From the NCBI RefSeq assembly GCF_014654895.1, contig NZ_BNBE01000002.1, positions 1,178,001 through 1,242,000 of the forward strand: DNA of 64,000 nt, given 5' to 3'. This document shows, in pieces, positions 45,643 to 54,352 of this stretch (positions are counted from its first letter, which is position 1; every line of letters starts with the position of its first letter). The position numbers were made by a program, and so were the translations under genes. The notes under the pieces were generated by a model that was not told the DNA's origin, did not search any database, and worked only from the letters and a program-made list of their open reading frames with translations. Source of the DNA: Streptomyces filamentosus (GTDB lineage: Bacteria; Actinomycetota; Actinomycetes; Streptomycetales; Streptomycetaceae).

Positions 45643-46287
45643 TCAGGTTCGATTCACGCCATCCGGAAGGGAAGCGCCCTCGTCGAAGCGCAGCGTCTCG
45701 ATGACCCGGCCCGCGCATTCCTCGCTGGCGATGAGCGGCAGCAGGAGGACCCACATCTGCCGGATGCGGTCCGGAAGGTCCTTTCGACCGCTGTCGAGCT
45801 GGGCGTTCATCTGCGCCCCGGTGCAGGCGTTGACCAGGAGCTGCGCCAGCGACCGCACCTCCACGTCCGGCCGCAGCTCACCGTTCTCGCTGGCCTCGTG
45901 CAGGAACGGCTGGAGCACCTCCGCCCACTGCCGGTAGGAGTTGCCCGCCTCGTCGCAGACGAAGTACTCCTGGTCCATCACCAGTCGGGCACCCGCCAGC
46001 AGTAAAGGGTCCTCCCTCAACTGCGTCGCCCACGCCACGGTGACGTCCACGGCACCCTGCACGCCGGCGGCCATGGACCTGGTCACCAGATCCGGCTGGC
46101 TCCGCACGATCTCGCGGGCCAGCTCCTCCTTCGATTCGAAGTGGAAGTAAAGCGCCCCCAGCGTCAGGTTCGCCCGCCTCGTGATCTTGCTGACGCTCGC
46201 CCCGGCGAAACCGAGTTCGGCGAAGACCTCTGCGCCCGCCTTCAGGATGGCCGCTCGTGTCCGGGCACTCCGCTCTTGTTGAGCCAT
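45643..46287 (-). CDS. ArpA/ScbR-type gamma-butyrolactone receptor
   Basis: The 214-residue TetR-family repressor has the helix-turn-helix ILKAGAEVFAELGFAGASVS, then KITRRANLTLGALYFHFESK, and the receptor ligand domain with VAWATQLREDPLLLAGARLV (including the tryptophan characteristic of true receptors) and YRQWAEVLQPFLHEA. ATG 46287 follows GGGGGGTAGG. Leu95 is encoded by TTA (46005-46003), so translation depends on bldA. It is divergent from the AfsA homologue with a perfect inverted repeat between them, the standard arrangement in which the receptor represses both genes until the signal binds. Confidence 0.88.
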   Translation of the reverse strand: MAQQERSARTRAAILKAGAEVFAELGFAGASVSKITRRANLTLGALYFHFESKEELAREIVRSQPDLVTRSMAAGVQGAVDVTVAWATQLREDPLLLAGARLVMDQEYFVCDEAGNSYRQWAEVLQPFLHEASENGELRPDVEVRSLAQLLVNACTGAQMNAQLDSGRKDLPDRIRQMWVLLLPLIASEECAGRVIETLRFDEGASLPDGVNRT

Positions 46288-46315
46288 GCACCTACCCCCC
46301 ACTCCCTCGACAATA

Positions 46316-46335
46316 AACATAGTCATCTCTATGTT
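46316..46335. promoter_or_regulatory. Autoregulatory element (ARE) candidate
   Basis: AACATAG-TCATCT-CTATGTT is a perfect 7+7 inverted repeat with a 6-base spacer, 28 bases before the receptor start and 80 before the afsA start, in an A/T-rich patch. Size and position match AREs bound by ArpA/ScbR-type receptors. Confidence 0.7.
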
Positions 46336-46414
46336 ACTGCGCAGGGTTCATTCGCCTCGTGGGGGTGCCGTAGCCACTGCACCCCAACTCCCGTCCTTCC
46401 AAGGGAAACTACCG

Positions 46415-47350
46415 GTGAACATCACAACTGGCTTAATCGTGCCTCTCGAAGGCATCCAGCCCGCCCCCAAGGCCCTGACCCGCAAGACCGCACCCGGTCA
46501 GGCGTTCCTGTCGGGGTGGCGGCGCCACGATGACGGCGTCTCCCACACCGTCATCGCCAACTGGCCCGCGCACCACCCCTTCTACACCTCCCACAAGGGG
46601 CACTATCACCCCCTCCTCCTCTCCGAGACGATCCGCCAGTCCCTCGCCCTGTTGTCACACGTCGCCCACGACGTACCCCTCGACTTCCGCCTGGGCTGGG
46701 AGTCCTACGACAGTTCCGTCGTCCCGGCGGCCATGCGGACCCGGTCGACTCCGGCCGTCGTGCACCTGACGGCCTCCCACACCGAGGTGACCCGTCACCG
46801 CCTCGGATCCGTCCGCCTCGCCGCCCAGATCACGGCGACACGCGACGGAGAACCCCTCGGCATCGCCCGCGTCCGCTACACCGCCCACCCCCCGGCGATA
46901 TACGACAGGCTTCGCGGGTCCTACGCGGACGCGCGGGCCAGCACGGCGCGCGCCCTCCCCCTCGGGCCGGCCCTCGACGACGCCACCCGGGGCCGGCAGA
47001 CCTCTCTGGACGACGCCGTCCTGAGCCCGCTCGGAGAGTCGCATCGCTGGCAACTGCGCGTGAACACCGCCAACCGCTCCTTCTTCGACCACGCACACGA
47101 CCACATACCGGGGCTGGTGTTCCTCGAAGCCGCCGCCCAGGCCGCACACGCCCTGTCCGACGCCGCCCAGACCGTTCCCACGGAGTTCGACGCCCGGTTC
47201 GTCCGCTACGTCGAGCTGGACTCGCCCTGCTGGGTCGAGGCGACCCCGCTGCGTCGCAGCAGGAACGGAGTCATACGCACGAAGGTCACCGGGCACCAGA
47301 CCGGCAACGAGGTCTTCTCCGTGCACGTGACCGCCCTCGAGCACGCCTGA
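46415..47350 (+). CDS. AfsA/ScbA-family butyrolactone (A-factor-type) synthase
   Basis: The 311-residue protein has two A-factor hotdog repeats: LTRKTAPGQAFLSGW, ANWPAHHPFYTS and HYHPLLLSETIRQSLALLSH in the first, SHRWQLRVNTANRSFFDHAH and HIPGLVFLEAAAQAAHAL in the second. GTG 46415 is chosen because AAGGGAA lies 7 bases upstream and homologues begin here; an ATG at 46331 would lie inside the inverted repeat. Leu7 is TTA (46433-46435), so bldA controls it. It should condense a beta-ketoacyl thioester with dihydroxyacetone phosphate to start a butyrolactone-type hormone, which then releases the neighbouring receptor. Confidence 0.9.
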   Translation: MNITTGLIVPLEGIQPAPKALTRKTAPGQAFLSGWRRHDDGVSHTVIANWPAHHPFYTSHKGHYHPLLLSETIRQSLALLSHVAHDVPLDFRLGWESYDSSVVPAAMRTRSTPAVVHLTASHTEVTRHRLGSVRLAAQITATRDGEPLGIARVRYTAHPPAIYDRLRGSYADARASTARALPLGPALDDATRGRQTSLDDAVLSPLGESHRWQLRVNTANRSFFDHAHDHIPGLVFLEAAAQAAHALSDAAQTVPTEFDARFVRYVELDSPCWVEATPLRRSRNGVIRTKVTGHQTGNEVFSVHVTALEHA

Positions 47351-47409
47351 GACCACGGCCTCGCGGCAGACCGCGCGCCCCGCACCACCGCCCACGGCTC
47401 TCGTGAGTC

Positions 47410-47443
47410 CTGTGATCGTGGCGCCCCCACGCCACGATCACAG
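47410..47443. terminator. Terminator after afsA homologue
   Basis: Fourteen-base perfect arms CTGTGATCGTGGCG and CGCCACGATCACAG enclose CCCCCA, 59 bases past the afsA stop. Confidence 0.75.
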
Positions 47444-47832
47444 ATTCCGGAGCGTCTCCCCCTGGCGCGTTCCGTCCGTCCCGCGCGAACGCCCCGGGGC
47501 GTCTCACCCCGATCCGTCCCACCTGCGCAGGTGCCGCTCTCCGCAGTCAGCACCGAGTCGGCCCGGGAGGGGTGGACACGGGTGCCGACATGGGGTTTCA
47601 GGCAGCACGGAAGCCGGCACGGCCACCTCGTGCCGTCCCCGGTCGACACAACACGGGCAGGCGCTGATCCGGCTGTTCCGCAGACCTCCGCGAGGCCGCG
47701 CAGGCAGGTCATGGCGGCCGGGCGCATGCGGGAGTGCTGAACTATGGTGTCCCACCACATACGCCGCTGACCTGCGGCTTCCTACGGTGTGGCGACACCG
47801 AAACGTCCCCGCCCTGCCTGGAAGTGGTGCAC
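47444..47832. other. Intergenic region between signalling locus and MHS transporter
   Basis: About 390 bases without a recognisable gene; the right end should contain the promoter of the MHS transporter. This is probably the right border of the accessory region. Confidence 0.45.
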
Positions 47833-49200
47833 ATGGCCGCCGCAAGAACCGCTCCGACGCCGCCCGGATCCCTCAAGCGCATCGTCGCCGCCAGCCTCAT
47901 CGGCACGACCATCGAGTGGTACGACTTCTTCCTCTACGGGTCCGCCGCGGCGCTCGTGTTCAACAAGCTGTTCTTCCCCGACTCGGATCCGCTCGTCGGC
48001 ACGCTGCTCTCCTTCCTCACCTACGCGGTCGGGTTCGCCGCCCGGCCGCTCGGCGCGCTGGTGTTCGGGCACTACGGTGACCGGCTCGGCCGGAAGAAGC
48101 TGCTGGTCCTGAGCCTGCTGCTGATGGGCGGCGCGACCTTCGCGATCGGTCTGCTGCCGACGCACGCGACGGTCGGGTCCGCCGCGCCGCTGCTGCTCAC
48201 CGCGCTGCGGCTGGTGCAGGGCTTCGCGCTGGGCGGCGAGTGGGGCGGGGCCGTGCTGCTCGTGTCGGAGCACGGGGACGCGAAGCGGCGCGGCTTCTGG
48301 GCTTCCTGGCCGCAGACCGGCGCCCCGGCCGGGCAGCTGCTGGCGACCGGTGTGCTGTCGGCGCTGACCGCGCTGCTGTCCGAGTCGGCGTTCACCTCGT
48401 GGGGGTGGCGGATCCCGTTCCTGCTCTCCGGCGTGCTGGTGATCGTCGGCCTGTGGATCCGGCTGTCCGTCGACGAGTCGCCCGTCTTCAAGGCCGCGCT
48501 CGCCGCCGCCGAGGAGCGCAAGGCCGCCGCCGGCACCGTCGAGAAGCTGCCGCTCGTCGCCGTCCTGCGCCACCACTGGAAGGACGTCCTCGTCGCGATG
48601 GGCGCCCGCATGGCGGAGAACATCTCCTACTACGTCATCACCGCCTTCATCCTCGTCTACGCGACGACCTCCGTCGGCCTCTCCAAGCAGACCGCCCTCA
48701 ACGCCGTGCTCATCGGCTCGGCCGTGCACTTCGCCGTCATCCCGCTGTGGGGCGCGCTCTCCGACCGGATCGGCCGCCGCCCGGTGTACCTCGTCGGCGC
48801 GGTGGGCGTGGGCCTGTGGATGTTCCCCTTCTTCGCCCTCATCGACCGGGGGTCGTTCGGCAGCCTGCTGCTCGCGGTGACGGTCGGCCTGGTCCTGCAC
48901 GGCGCCATGTACGCCCCGCAGGCCGCGTTCTTCTCCGAGATGTTCGCGACCCGGATGCGCTACTCGGGTGCCTCCATCGGCGCCCAGTTCTCCTCCGTCG
49001 CGGCCGGTGCGCCCGCCCCGCTGATCGCGACCGCGCTCCTCGCCGACTACGACAGCTCGACCCCGATCGCCCTGTACGTGATCGCCGCCGCGCTGCTCAC
49101 GGTCGTGGCCATCGCCTGTGCCAAGGAGACCCGCAACGCCGACCTCACCGAGGCCGGCGAGCCGAGCCCGGCGGCCTCCCGGGTCGGCGCCGACGCCTGA
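47833..49200 (+). CDS. MHS-family (ProP-like) MFS transporter
   Basis: The 455-residue protein has twelve helices and metabolite:H+ symporter family signatures: IGTTIEWYDFFLYGSAAALV in helix 1, FGHYGDRLGRKKLLVLSL (motif A), RLVQGFALGGEWGGAVLLVSE in helix 4, and ALSDRIGRRPVYLVGAVG in the second half. Family members import dicarboxylates, proline/betaine or aromatic acids. ATG 47833 follows GGAAGTGG. It converges with the PucR-type gene. Confidence 0.9.
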   Translation: MAAARTAPTPPGSLKRIVAASLIGTTIEWYDFFLYGSAAALVFNKLFFPDSDPLVGTLLSFLTYAVGFAARPLGALVFGHYGDRLGRKKLLVLSLLLMGGATFAIGLLPTHATVGSAAPLLLTALRLVQGFALGGEWGGAVLLVSEHGDAKRRGFWASWPQTGAPAGQLLATGVLSALTALLSESAFTSWGWRIPFLLSGVLVIVGLWIRLSVDESPVFKAALAAAEERKAAAGTVEKLPLVAVLRHHWKDVLVAMGARMAENISYYVITAFILVYATTSVGLSKQTALNAVLIGSAVHFAVIPLWGALSDRIGRRPVYLVGAVGVGLWMFPFFALIDRGSFGSLLLAVTVGLVLHGAMYAPQAAFFSEMFATRMRYSGASIGAQFSSVAAGAPAPLIATALLADYDSSTPIALYVIAAALLTVVAIACAKETRNADLTEAGEPSPAASRVGADA

Positions 49201-49216
49201 CCCGCGGCCGGAACCC

Positions 49217-49247
49217 GGCCCCGTACCCCCTCCCGGGGTGCGGGGCC
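49217..49247. terminator. Bidirectional terminator
   Basis: GGCCCCG-TA-CCCC and GGGG-TG-CGGGGCC form a hairpin with a central mismatch between the converging MHS transporter and PucR-type genes. Confidence 0.6.
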
Positions 49248-49280
49248 TTCCCCTTTCTCCCCGGCGCCGGTTCCCGGCGA

Positions 49281-51179
49281 TCAGCCGGGGGCGACCGGCG
49301 ACGACAGGGCGTGCAGGCGGAGCGCCAGCTGTATCTCCAGGGCGCGGGAGGGCGTCTGCCAGTCCGGGCCGAGGAGCCGGCCGACCCGTTCGAGGCGCTG
49401 GGCCACCGTGTTGACGTGGACGTGCAGGTCGTCCTTGGTGCGGGCCGGGCTCATCCCGCTGGCGAAGTAGGCGTCCAGGGTGCGCACCAGGTCGGTGCCG
49501 CGGCGGCCGTCGTAGGCGACGACCTGGCCTATCGTGCGCTCCACGAAGCCGCCGATGTCGCGGCTGTCGGCGAGCAGCAGGCCGAGGAAGCCGAGGTCCT
49601 CGGCGGCCGCGCCCTCCCCGGCGCGGTGCAGCAGCCGGAGCGCGTCGAGGCAGCGGCGGGCCTCCTGGTACGCCCCCGCCACCTGGTCCGGGTGGTCGAG
49701 CGGGGCCCGTACGGCCGCGGAGGCGCCGACGGTGACGGGCTCGCGGAGGGCCCCGCCCAGGTGGCGGGCGGTCTGCCGGGCCAGTTCGGCGGCGCTCTCG
49801 CCGGGGCCCAGCGGCAGCAGGAGGACCGTACCGCCGTCGCGGGCGGAGGCGAGGCCGCGGCGGGTGGCGGCGAGGTGGGAGGCGGCGGACCACAGGCGCT
49901 GCCGGTCGGCGCTCTCGCGGCCGGAGGGCTCGGCGCCTCCGGTGGGTCCGGCCCGGTCGATGCGGGCGGCGAGCACCACGTGGGGCGCGTCGCTGTCGGT
50001 GCGGAGCCGGGCGGCGCGCTCGCGCAGCAGGCTGCGGTCCCGGTCGGGGGCGTCGAGGAGGTCGTCGAGCAGTTCGCCGCGGACGCGCTGTTCGGCCTCG
50101 CCCGCCGAACGGCGGGCGAGCAGCAGCAGGGAGGTGACGAGCGCGGCCCGCTCCAGGGTGCGCAGGTCGACGGGGTCGAGGTCGGGCCGGCCGCGCAGGA
50201 CGAGCGCGCCCAGGTGCTCGCCGCCGGCGGAGACGGCGGCGACCCAGTCGTCGCCGGCGCGGACCGCGTGCCCGCCGGCGCGGCGGACGGCGCCGGCGGG
50301 GGTCTCGGTGAACTCGACGGTGCCGCCGAGGACCTCGGAGACGGCTTCGGCGACGTCGTGGACGCCGCCGCCGCGCAGCACCAGTTCCGAGAGCCGGTCG
50401 TGGACCTCGGAGGCGCGCTCGATGACGGCGCTGTGCTCGCGGATGATGTCGTTGGCCCGCTCCAGTTCGGCGAGGGCGGAGCGGGTCTCGGCGAGCAGGT
50501 TGGCGGTGTCGATGGCGACGGCCGCGTGGGCGGCGAAGGAGCCGAGGAGGGCGACCTGCTCGCGTTCGAAGACGCGGGCCCGGCGGTCGGCGGCGAAGAG
50601 CACGCCGATGACCTGGCTGCCGAGGCTGAGCGGCACGCCGAGGATGGCGACGAGGCCCTCGTCGTGGACGGCGGTGTCGATGGTGCGGGTGTGCTGGAAC
50701 CGCTCGTCGTCGAAGTAGTCGGCGGTGACGTACGGCCGGGCGGTCTGCGCGACCAGGCCGCCGAGGCCCTCGCCCATGCCCAGCCTGAGCTGCTGGAAGC
50801 GCGCGGAGACGGAGCCCTCGGTGACCCGCATGTAGGTGTCGCCGGCCGCCGGGTCGTTGAGGCTCAGGTAGGCGACCTCGGTGCCGAGGAGGGAGCGGGC
50901 GCGCTGGACGATGGCGCGCAGCACCGCGTCGAGGTCGCGGAGTCCCGCGAGGTCGTGGGCGGTCGCGAAGAGCGCGGACAGCTCGGCCTCGCGCCGCCGC
51001 CGCCCCTCCAGCTCCGCGCGGACCCGCAGCGCGAGCTGTTTGGCCTCCTCCAGGCCGGCCAGCGCCTCGGGGCCCGCGCCGCTCGCGCGGGCGAGGAGCA
51101 CGGGCCGGTCGTAGGCCTCCGTGGCGGCTCCCCGGGCGAGGAGTTCCAGGTAGGAGACGTGTTCGTGGGACATGGACAC
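49281..51179 (-). CDS. GAF-domain PucR/CdaR-type regulator
   Basis: The 632-residue protein has an N-terminal helical segment, a GAF sensor (about 80-225, RDLDAVLRAIVQRARSLLGT, GMGEGLGGLVAQTARPY, GVPLSLGSQVIGVLFAADR), a coiled linker, a central GGDEF-like CdaR domain and a C-terminal PucR helix-turn-helix (LVRTLDAYFASGMSPARTKD, DLHVHVNTVAQRLERVGRLL). It may start at GTG 51179 or ATG 51173. It lies 73 bases after the divergently irrelevant but same-strand SDR gene (51253-52074) and probably controls that gene and/or the MHS transporter. Confidence 0.88.
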   Translation of the reverse strand: MSMSHEHVSYLELLARGAATEAYDRPVLLARASGAGPEALAGLEEAKQLALRVRAELEGRRRREAELSALFATAHDLAGLRDLDAVLRAIVQRARSLLGTEVAYLSLNDPAAGDTYMRVTEGSVSARFQQLRLGMGEGLGGLVAQTARPYVTADYFDDERFQHTRTIDTAVHDEGLVAILGVPLSLGSQVIGVLFAADRRARVFEREQVALLGSFAAHAAVAIDTANLLAETRSALAELERANDIIREHSAVIERASEVHDRLSELVLRGGGVHDVAEAVSEVLGGTVEFTETPAGAVRRAGGHAVRAGDDWVAAVSAGGEHLGALVLRGRPDLDPVDLRTLERAALVTSLLLLARRSAGEAEQRVRGELLDDLLDAPDRDRSLLRERAARLRTDSDAPHVVLAARIDRAGPTGGAEPSGRESADRQRLWSAASHLAATRRGLASARDGGTVLLLPLGPGESAAELARQTARHLGGALREPVTVGASAAVRAPLDHPDQVAGAYQEARRCLDALRLLHRAGEGAAAEDLGFLGLLLADSRDIGGFVERTIGQVVAYDGRRGTDLVRTLDAYFASGMSPARTKDDLHVHVNTVAQRLERVGRLLGPDWQTPSRALEIQLALRLHALSSPVAPG

Positions 51180-51252
51180 AGGGATACCTGCCGGAGGTGT
51201 GGCCGCACCACCCCTGTGGACGATTCCTGTGGACGACGGGGGCGGAGCGGTT

Positions 51253-52074
51253 CTAGTGGGCGGTCCAGCCGCCGTCGAGGACGAGGGAGGTGCCGGTGAT
51301 GAAGGCGGCCTGCGGGGAGCAGAGGTAGAGGACGGCCTCGGCGACCTCCTCGGGTTCGACGAGCCGCTTGAGCGCCGAGTCCCGCAGCAGGATCTCGGTG
51401 AGGACGCGTTCCTCGGGGATGCCGTGGGCGGCGGCCTGGTCGGCGACCTGCCGCTCGACGAGGGGGGTGCGGACGTAGCCGGGGCTGACGCAGTTGGAGG
51501 TGACGCCGTGCGGGGCGCCCTCCAGGGCGGCGGTCTTGGACAGGCCCTCCAGGCCGTGCTTGGCGGCGACGTAGGCGGACTTGAACGGGGAGGCCCGCAG
51601 GCCGTGCACGGAGGAGAGGTTGACGACGCGGCCCCAGCCCTGGGCGTACATGTGCGGGAGGGCTCCCCTGATGAGCCGGAAGGGGGCCTCCAGCATCACG
51701 GTGAGGACGGTGTGGAAGACCTCGGGCGGGAAGTCCTCCAGGGGGCGGACGAGCTGGAGGCCCGCGTTGTTGACGAGGATGTCGGCGCCCGCGGCGGTCT
51801 CCTCCGCGGCGTCGAGGTCGGTGAGGTCGAGCAGTCGCGGCTCGACGGTCCCGGGGAGGCCGGCGGCCCCGGCGGCCAGTTCCTCCAGTCCCTCGGCGGC
51901 CCGGTCGACGGCTCTGACCCGGGCCCCGGCGGCGGCCAGCCGCAGCGCGCAGGCGCGCCCGATGCCGCCGGCCGCGCCGGTGACGACCGCGGTGCGGCCG
52001 GCGAGGTCGAGGGCGAGGGCGGCCGGGTGCGGCAGTGCGGCCGGGGCGGCGGGGGCGGTGGTGGGGGCGCTCAT
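51253..52074 (-). CDS. 3-hydroxybutyrate dehydrogenase-like SDR
   Basis: The 273-residue SDR has TAVVTGAAGGIGRACALRLA, NNAGLQLVRPLEDFP, Ser in NLSSVHGLRASPFKSAY (Tyr), AAKHGLEGLSKTAALE and a C-terminal ITGTSLVLDGGWTAH. The HGLxASPxKSAYVAAKHG and ERQVADQA regions resemble bacterial D-3-hydroxybutyrate dehydrogenases. ATG 52074 is used because the first 11 upstream codons lack homology. An alanine/proline-rich N-terminal extension of about 25 residues is present. It would interconvert 3-hydroxybutyrate and acetoacetate in storage-polymer or ketone use. Confidence 0.8.
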   Translation of the reverse strand: MSAPTTAPAAPAALPHPAALALDLAGRTAVVTGAAGGIGRACALRLAAAGARVRAVDRAAEGLEELAAGAAGLPGTVEPRLLDLTDLDAAEETAAGADILVNNAGLQLVRPLEDFPPEVFHTVLTVMLEAPFRLIRGALPHMYAQGWGRVVNLSSVHGLRASPFKSAYVAAKHGLEGLSKTAALEGAPHGVTSNCVSPGYVRTPLVERQVADQAAAHGIPEERVLTEILLRDSALKRLVEPEEVAEAVLYLCSPQAAFITGTSLVLDGGWTAH

Positions 52075-52129
52075 GCTCCGCACCCTACGAAGGGGCCCCT
52101 CCCCCACCGATGTGCGTCCGGCCCATACT

Positions 52130-52612
52130 TCAGGCGGACGGTGTGGTGCGGAACCATGTGGGTCCGTCGGCGAGCGCCTTCTCGATCCGCCAGTGGGAGA
52201 AACGCTTCATCTCAGGGAGGGCGCCGATCTCGAACCAGCCGACCTCGGTCGACTCGTCGTCGTTGACGCGGGCCTCGCCGCCGACGGCCCGGCAGACGAA
52301 GGCCACGTCCATGTACTGGCAGACGTCGCCGTTGGCGTAGACGACCGGCTTGCGCAGGGTCTCCACCAGGAGGACCCGTTCGGGCACGCACAGGACCCCG
52401 GTCTCCTCCTCAACCTCGCGGACCGCGCAGTCGGCGGGCTGCTCGCCGGGTTCGACGATGCCGCCGATCACGGCCCACGCGCCGGTGTCCGCGCGGCGGC
52501 CGAGCAGGACCCGGCCCCGGTCGTCGAGGACGACGGCGCTGACCCCGGGCAGGAAGAGGAGCTGGTGCCCGGCGGTCTTGCGCAGTTCGAGGATGAAGTC
52601 AGGGGTAGCCAT
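52130..52612 (-). CDS. Nudix hydrolase
   Basis: The 160-residue protein has a complete Nudix box, GGIVEPGEQPADCAVREVEEETGV (shown here in part: GGIVEPGEQ and REVEEETGV), inside an alpha/beta fold beginning LPGVSAVVLDDRGRVLLGRR. It hydrolyses a nucleoside diphosphate linked to some other group; the exact substrate cannot be told. The C-terminal EMKRFSHWRIEKALADGPTW is typical of a streptomycete subfamily. Confidence 0.88.
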   Translation of the reverse strand: MATPDFILELRKTAGHQLLFLPGVSAVVLDDRGRVLLGRRADTGAWAVIGGIVEPGEQPADCAVREVEEETGVLCVPERVLLVETLRKPVVYANGDVCQYMDVAFVCRAVGGEARVNDDESTEVGWFEIGALPEMKRFSHWRIEKALADGPTWFRTTPSA

Positions 52613-52674
52613 GCGGTCGACCCTAGATCATCTCCCGGGGCGGGCCCGGGCCTTCAGGGGGCGGGCCCGTGGCT

Positions 52675-54285
52675 TCAGGGCCGGGCCCGGCGGGCGCGTA
52701 CGGAGCGGGCCGCGGCCCAGCCGAGTCCGGCGGCCGCGACGGCGGCGAGCAGGGCCTCGGGGAGGGTGCCGAGCCGGGTGGCGGGGGTCTTCGTGGAGCG
52801 CAGCGGCACCTCCTCGACCAGGTAGTCGGGGGTGAACATCTTCGTCTGCGCCACGATCTCGCCGTCGGGGCGGATGACGGCGCTGACGCCGCTGGTGACG
52901 GGGACGACGACCGCGCGGCTGTGTTCCACGGCCCGCACCCGGGACATCGCGAGCTGCTGGTAGGTCATCTCGCTGCGGCCGAAGGTGGCGTTGTTGCTGG
53001 GGACGGTGATCAGCTGGGCCCCGTGGGTGACGGTGTCGCGGACGGCCCAGTCGAAGGCGGCCTCGTAGCAGGTGGCGAGGCCGACCCTGGTGCCGGCGAG
53101 GTCGAAGACGCCGACCGCGCTGCCGGGGCCGAAGTCGCGGGCGACGCGGTCCACGTCGCTGTTGAAGAGGCGGACGACGGACCGCATCGGGATGTACTCG
53201 CCGAAGGGCTGGACGTGCCGCTTGTCGTAGGTGGCGACGGGCCCCTCGCCGGGCTCCCACTGGATGAGGGTGTTGCGGAGCTTGCCGGTGGGCGGGGCGA
53301 TCACGGCGCCGACGACCGTGGGGGCCTCGACGGCGTCGACGGCGTCCGTGATGACGGCGGCGGCGTCGGCGTTGGCGTAGGGGTCGATGTCGGAGGAGTT
53401 CTCGGGCCACAGGACGAAGTCCGGCTGGGGCTTCGTGCCGGCCTTCACCTCGGCGGCGAGTTCGCGGGTGCGGGCAGCGTGGTTGTCGAGGACCTGGCGG
53501 CGCTGGGCGTTGAAGTCGAGGCCGAGGCGGGGCACGTTGCCCTGGATGGCGGCGACGGTGGCGGTGCCGTCCTCGGGTGCGTCGCTGACGAGCGGCAGGG
53601 CGGCGAGGGCGCCGGTGACCGGGGCGAGGACGCAGAGCGCGGCGGCGGCGAGCGGGCCGCGCGGGAGGGTGCCGGTGGCGCGGTGGTGGAGGACCGGACG
53701 GACCGCGGCGTAGAGGCCGAGGCCACAGAGGGCGACGGCGAAGCCGAGGACCGGGGTGCCGCCGACGGCGGCGAGGGGGAGGAAGACGCCGTCGGCCTGG
53801 CCGAAGGCGATCTTGCCCCAGGGGAAGCCGCCGAAGGGCACGCGCGCGCGTGCCGCCTCGCCGAGGATCCACACGCCCGCGGCGAAGACCGGCCACCAGG
53901 GCAGCCGGGAGACGGCCGCGACGCCGAGGCCGACGGCGGCGACGAAAAGGGCCTCGATCGCGGCGAGCGCCAGCCACGGCACCGGCCCCACCTCTTCACC
54001 GGTCCAGACGAGGAGCGGCAGGAGGAAGCCGAGGCCGGCGAGGTACCCGAGGCCGAAGCCGGCGCGGAGGCGGCGGCCGTACAGGGTCCATCCGAGGAGC
54101 GCGAAGGCGGGCAGCGCGAGCCACCACAGGGGGCGCGGCGGGAAGCTCAGGTAGAGCAGGGCGCCGGAGAGCAGTGCCGCTGCGGGGCGGACGAACCGCG
54201 CGGCCCGGCCGAAGCGGCGCGCCGGGGCGTCGGTCGCGGGCGTGTCGGCGGCTCCGGCCGCGTCGGGGGTGATGGTGGTGCTCAC
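52675..54285 (-). CDS. lnt: Apolipoprotein N-acyltransferase
   Basis: The 536-residue protein has N-terminal membrane helices (about 30-215) followed by an extracytoplasmic nitrilase domain: Glu in WPENSSDIDPYAN, Lys in TYDKRHVQPFGEYIP, Cys in VGLATCYEAAFDW. It adds the third acyl chain to lipoproteins. GTG 54285 is taken as start; the frame remains open to GTG 54330. The catalytic triad Glu-Lys-Cys is intact. Streptomycetes usually have two Lnt copies. Confidence 0.9.
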   Translation of the reverse strand: MSTTITPDAAGAADTPATDAPARRFGRAARFVRPAAALLSGALLYLSFPPRPLWWLALPAFALLGWTLYGRRLRAGFGLGYLAGLGFLLPLLVWTGEEVGPVPWLALAAIEALFVAAVGLGVAAVSRLPWWPVFAAGVWILGEAARARVPFGGFPWGKIAFGQADGVFLPLAAVGGTPVLGFAVALCGLGLYAAVRPVLHHRATGTLPRGPLAAAALCVLAPVTGALAALPLVSDAPEDGTATVAAIQGNVPRLGLDFNAQRRQVLDNHAARTRELAAEVKAGTKPQPDFVLWPENSSDIDPYANADAAAVITDAVDAVEAPTVVGAVIAPPTGKLRNTLIQWEPGEGPVATYDKRHVQPFGEYIPMRSVVRLFNSDVDRVARDFGPGSAVGVFDLAGTRVGLATCYEAAFDWAVRDTVTHGAQLITVPSNNATFGRSEMTYQQLAMSRVRAVEHSRAVVVPVTSGVSAVIRPDGEIVAQTKMFTPDYLVEEVPLRSTKTPATRLGTLPEALLAAVAAAGLGWAAARSVRARRARP

Positions 54286-54352
54286 CTTGCGGAGTGTACG
54301 GGGCGTGCCTGTTGACGCCCGGTCCGGCACGGTACGGGGGCGGGTGCGGGGG

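Noticed and set aside
48240..51299. Open plus-strand frame of about 1,000 codons across the MHS transporter and PucR region
   Set aside because: It is antisense to the PucR-type gene and out of frame with the transporter, with Arg/Gly/Ala-rich nonsense; a GC-bias shadow.
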